7,853 bases of DNA from Ghiorsea sp. Its GTDB lineage: Bacteria; Pseudomonadota; Zetaproteobacteria; Mariprofundales; Mariprofundaceae. How positions within the stretch are numbered: position 1 is the first letter of the stretch; the number at the start of each line of letters is the position of its first letter. Shown in pieces: positions 6,526-7,853 of this stretch. A model generated the notes under the pieces. That model was not told where the DNA came from, made no database searches, and saw nothing but the letters and a program-made list of their open reading frames with translations. Made by a program: the position numbers and the translations under genes. The stretch spans positions 1-7,853 of the forward strand of contig JALUWH010000241.1 of assembly GCA_027019685.1 (NCBI GenBank), read 5' to 3'.

Positions 6526-7853
6526 ATGACAGTAGAAATCACGCAAGCATTGGCAGAAGACAACCTTGATGATGCATATTTAAAACGTGGGCGTGAATAT
6601 TTCAAAAATGGACATGTTGAAAAGCTAAACTTTGATGCTAAAAATCAAACGGTTACAGCCGAAGTCATTGGGAGCAAACCCAAGCCTTATAAGGTATCGA
6701 TCAGTTTTGATGAGTACGATATTGATGGTGACTGTTCATGTCCTGTACAGTTTAACTGTAAACATGTAGCAGCAACATTGTATGCCGTTATGGCTGAAAA
6801 CTCCAATTTACCACGCAAGAAAAGACAGAAAAAAGATGAAGCTGTACCCTTCCACCATTGGTTGGGTGTGGTTGGACAAACAACATCCAGTGTACAATCT
6901 CGTGATGAATATCCTGCGGATGTTCGCCAGCGCCTCATTTATATTTTAAAACCTGATGGCAAAAAAGGTGTGCGTTTACAATTTGAGTCTGTTCGCCTCC
7001 TTAAGAATGATAAGTACGGTAAAGCCACTCCCTACTCTTGTAAAAGTATCTTAATCCGCAGCGTACCACGCTATATTTTATCCATGGATGAACGTATTTT
7101 GCGGGATGCAGCCAATAGTTTTGCGGCAACAGGTGATACTATTCGTTTGGAAGGCATTGCTGGCGTTGAAATGTTAGAACGTGTCATTAAAACAGGACGC
7201 TGCCACTGGTGGGACAAAGATAGAGAGCCTTTAACCATGAGCGACAAACGCAAAGGCGAATGGTTTTGGGATATGGATGCCCAAGGCGTGCAAACATTGA
7301 GCTTGCGCACAGAGCCTGAAGCCATGTTACTTCCGCTCTCACCACCCCACTACCTTGATATTTCACAAAATACCTGTGGTGAAGTTGAGCAACCCTGTTC
7401 ACCTGAACAAACACGTGAACTACTTAGTATTTTACCACTCAAACCACAAGATATTACAGACAGTACTGATGATGTATTGTTCCCACAGCTTCCCAGCTTT
7501 ATCCCTCAGCCTGAACGTTTACAACTCAAGCTTGAAACCATTAAACCAACCACCGTACTCGTTTTTGACTCACTGGCAATTCACTCCAATATATATGGTC
7601 AATATTTTGATGGTTTGGATGTATGGTTTGAATATGGCGATGAACAAACCAAATTTGGTGATACAGATGAACCTGTACGCAGCAAACAAGATGGCCACCT
7701 TATCGAATATGTGCGCGACCTAGACTTTGAAAAACAAGCCATGATTCAACTCTTAGCACATGGGGTAACAGCCACATCTCGCGCCATGGCAATTAAGCTT
7801 AAAAAAGCTGGAACATTACCAAACTTCACTCTAGTCGATAACGACTGGATTAC
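6526..7853 (+). CDS. SWIM zinc-finger protein, probable N-terminal part of an SNF2-family DEAD/DEAH-box helicase (partial, runs off the right edge)
   Basis: The frame is open for 442 codons from the ATG at 6526 to the window end, with no stop. Residues 70-80 form a SWIM zinc finger: C70-x-C72, then C78-x-H80, followed by the typical VAATLYAV helix. A lysine/arginine-rich linker (97-103) comes next. A large mixed region follows with blocks that I recall from bacterial SWIM-SNF2 helicases: TGRCHWWD near 224-230, PLSPPHYLD at 270-278 and a following CG. In that family an SNF2 ATPase core and helicase C-terminal domain follow, in proteins of roughly 1,000 residues or more. No Walker A, DEAH or other helicase motif is seen here, so the helicase assignment rests on N-terminal resemblance only. 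SWIM domains bind DNA or proteins. The 152-bp upstream gap suggests a transcription unit separate from glmUS. The alternative is a stand-alone SWIM-domain protein. Confidence 0.8.
   Translation, partial: MTVEITQALAEDNLDDAYLKRGREYFKNGHVEKLNFDAKNQTVTAEVIGSKPKPYKVSISFDEYDIDGDCSCPVQFNCKHVAATLYAVMAENSNLPRKKRQKKDEAVPFHHWLGVVGQTTSSVQSRDEYPADVRQRLIYILKPDGKKGVRLQFESVRLLKNDKYGKATPYSCKSILIRSVPRYILSMDERILRDAANSFAATGDTIRLEGIAGVEMLERVIKTGRCHWWDKDREPLTMSDKRKGEWFWDMDAQGVQTLSLRTEPEAMLLPLSPPHYLDISQNTCGEVEQPCSPEQTRELLSILPLKPQDITDSTDDVLFPQLPSFIPQPERLQLKLETIKPTTVLVFDSLAIHSNIYGQYFDGLDVWFEYGDEQTKFGDTDEPVRSKQDGHLIEYVRDLDFEKQAMIQLLAHGVTATSRAMAIKLKKAGTLPNFTLVDNDWI

Noticed and set aside
7355..7723. Second + strand open frame of 122 codons inside the SWIM-domain gene
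   Set aside because: It is out of frame with the continuous 442-codon reading frame that carries the zinc finger and family blocks, and its own translation has no recognisable motif.
1..7853. Insertion sequences, CRISPR arrays, prophage or defence genes
   Set aside because: No transposase, spaced repeats, integrase, terminal inverted repeats or tRNA sites were seen. The genes are co-directional, and most are housekeeping in type.

Overview
The window is a compact, AT-rich stretch of bacterial chromosome. It has five genes on the + strand, one small fragment at the left edge, and no mobile element, CRISPR array, tRNA or rRNA that I can see. The bifunctional GlmU, the HemF-type fold, and a SWIM zinc-finger protein resembling the N-terminus of large SNF2-type helicases together suggest a Gram-negative proteobacterium. 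I cannot place it more precisely. A low-GC gamma- or zetaproteobacterium is only a guess.

Layout: positions 1-60 may hold the last codons of an upstream gene. Positions 67-1104 encode a clearly divergent relative of oxygen-dependent coproporphyrinogen III oxidase (HemF). A 136-bp gap (1105-1240) holds two overlapping potential hairpins, a candidate promoter and an imperfect palindrome. It is followed by glmU (1241-2635), glmS (2636-4462) and a long Sel1-repeat protein (4472-6373). These three genes are packed with gaps of 0 and 9 bp, so they probably form one operon. A 152-bp gap (6374-6525) separates them from the start of a SWIM zinc-finger gene (6526 to beyond the right edge), which is probably an SNF2-family helicase whose ATPase core lies outside the window.

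How the genes work together: GlmS makes glucosamine-6-phosphate from fructose-6-phosphate and glutamine. After GlmM, which is not in this window, GlmU acetylates and uridylylates the product to UDP-GlcNAc, the precursor of peptidoglycan and lipopolysaccharide. The Sel1-repeat protein has an N-terminal membrane segment and looks like an envelope-anchored scaffold. Its operon position ties it by context, not by proof, to envelope synthesis.

The most unusual item is the HemF-like protein. It keeps the fold-defining blocks and some catalytic residues, but by eye it has lost the equivalent of human CPOX Arg262 and most of the H-R-x-E-R family signature. It also carries a C-terminal extension. It may be a paralogue with a changed function. 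I did not find a convincing wholly new multi-gene system here.
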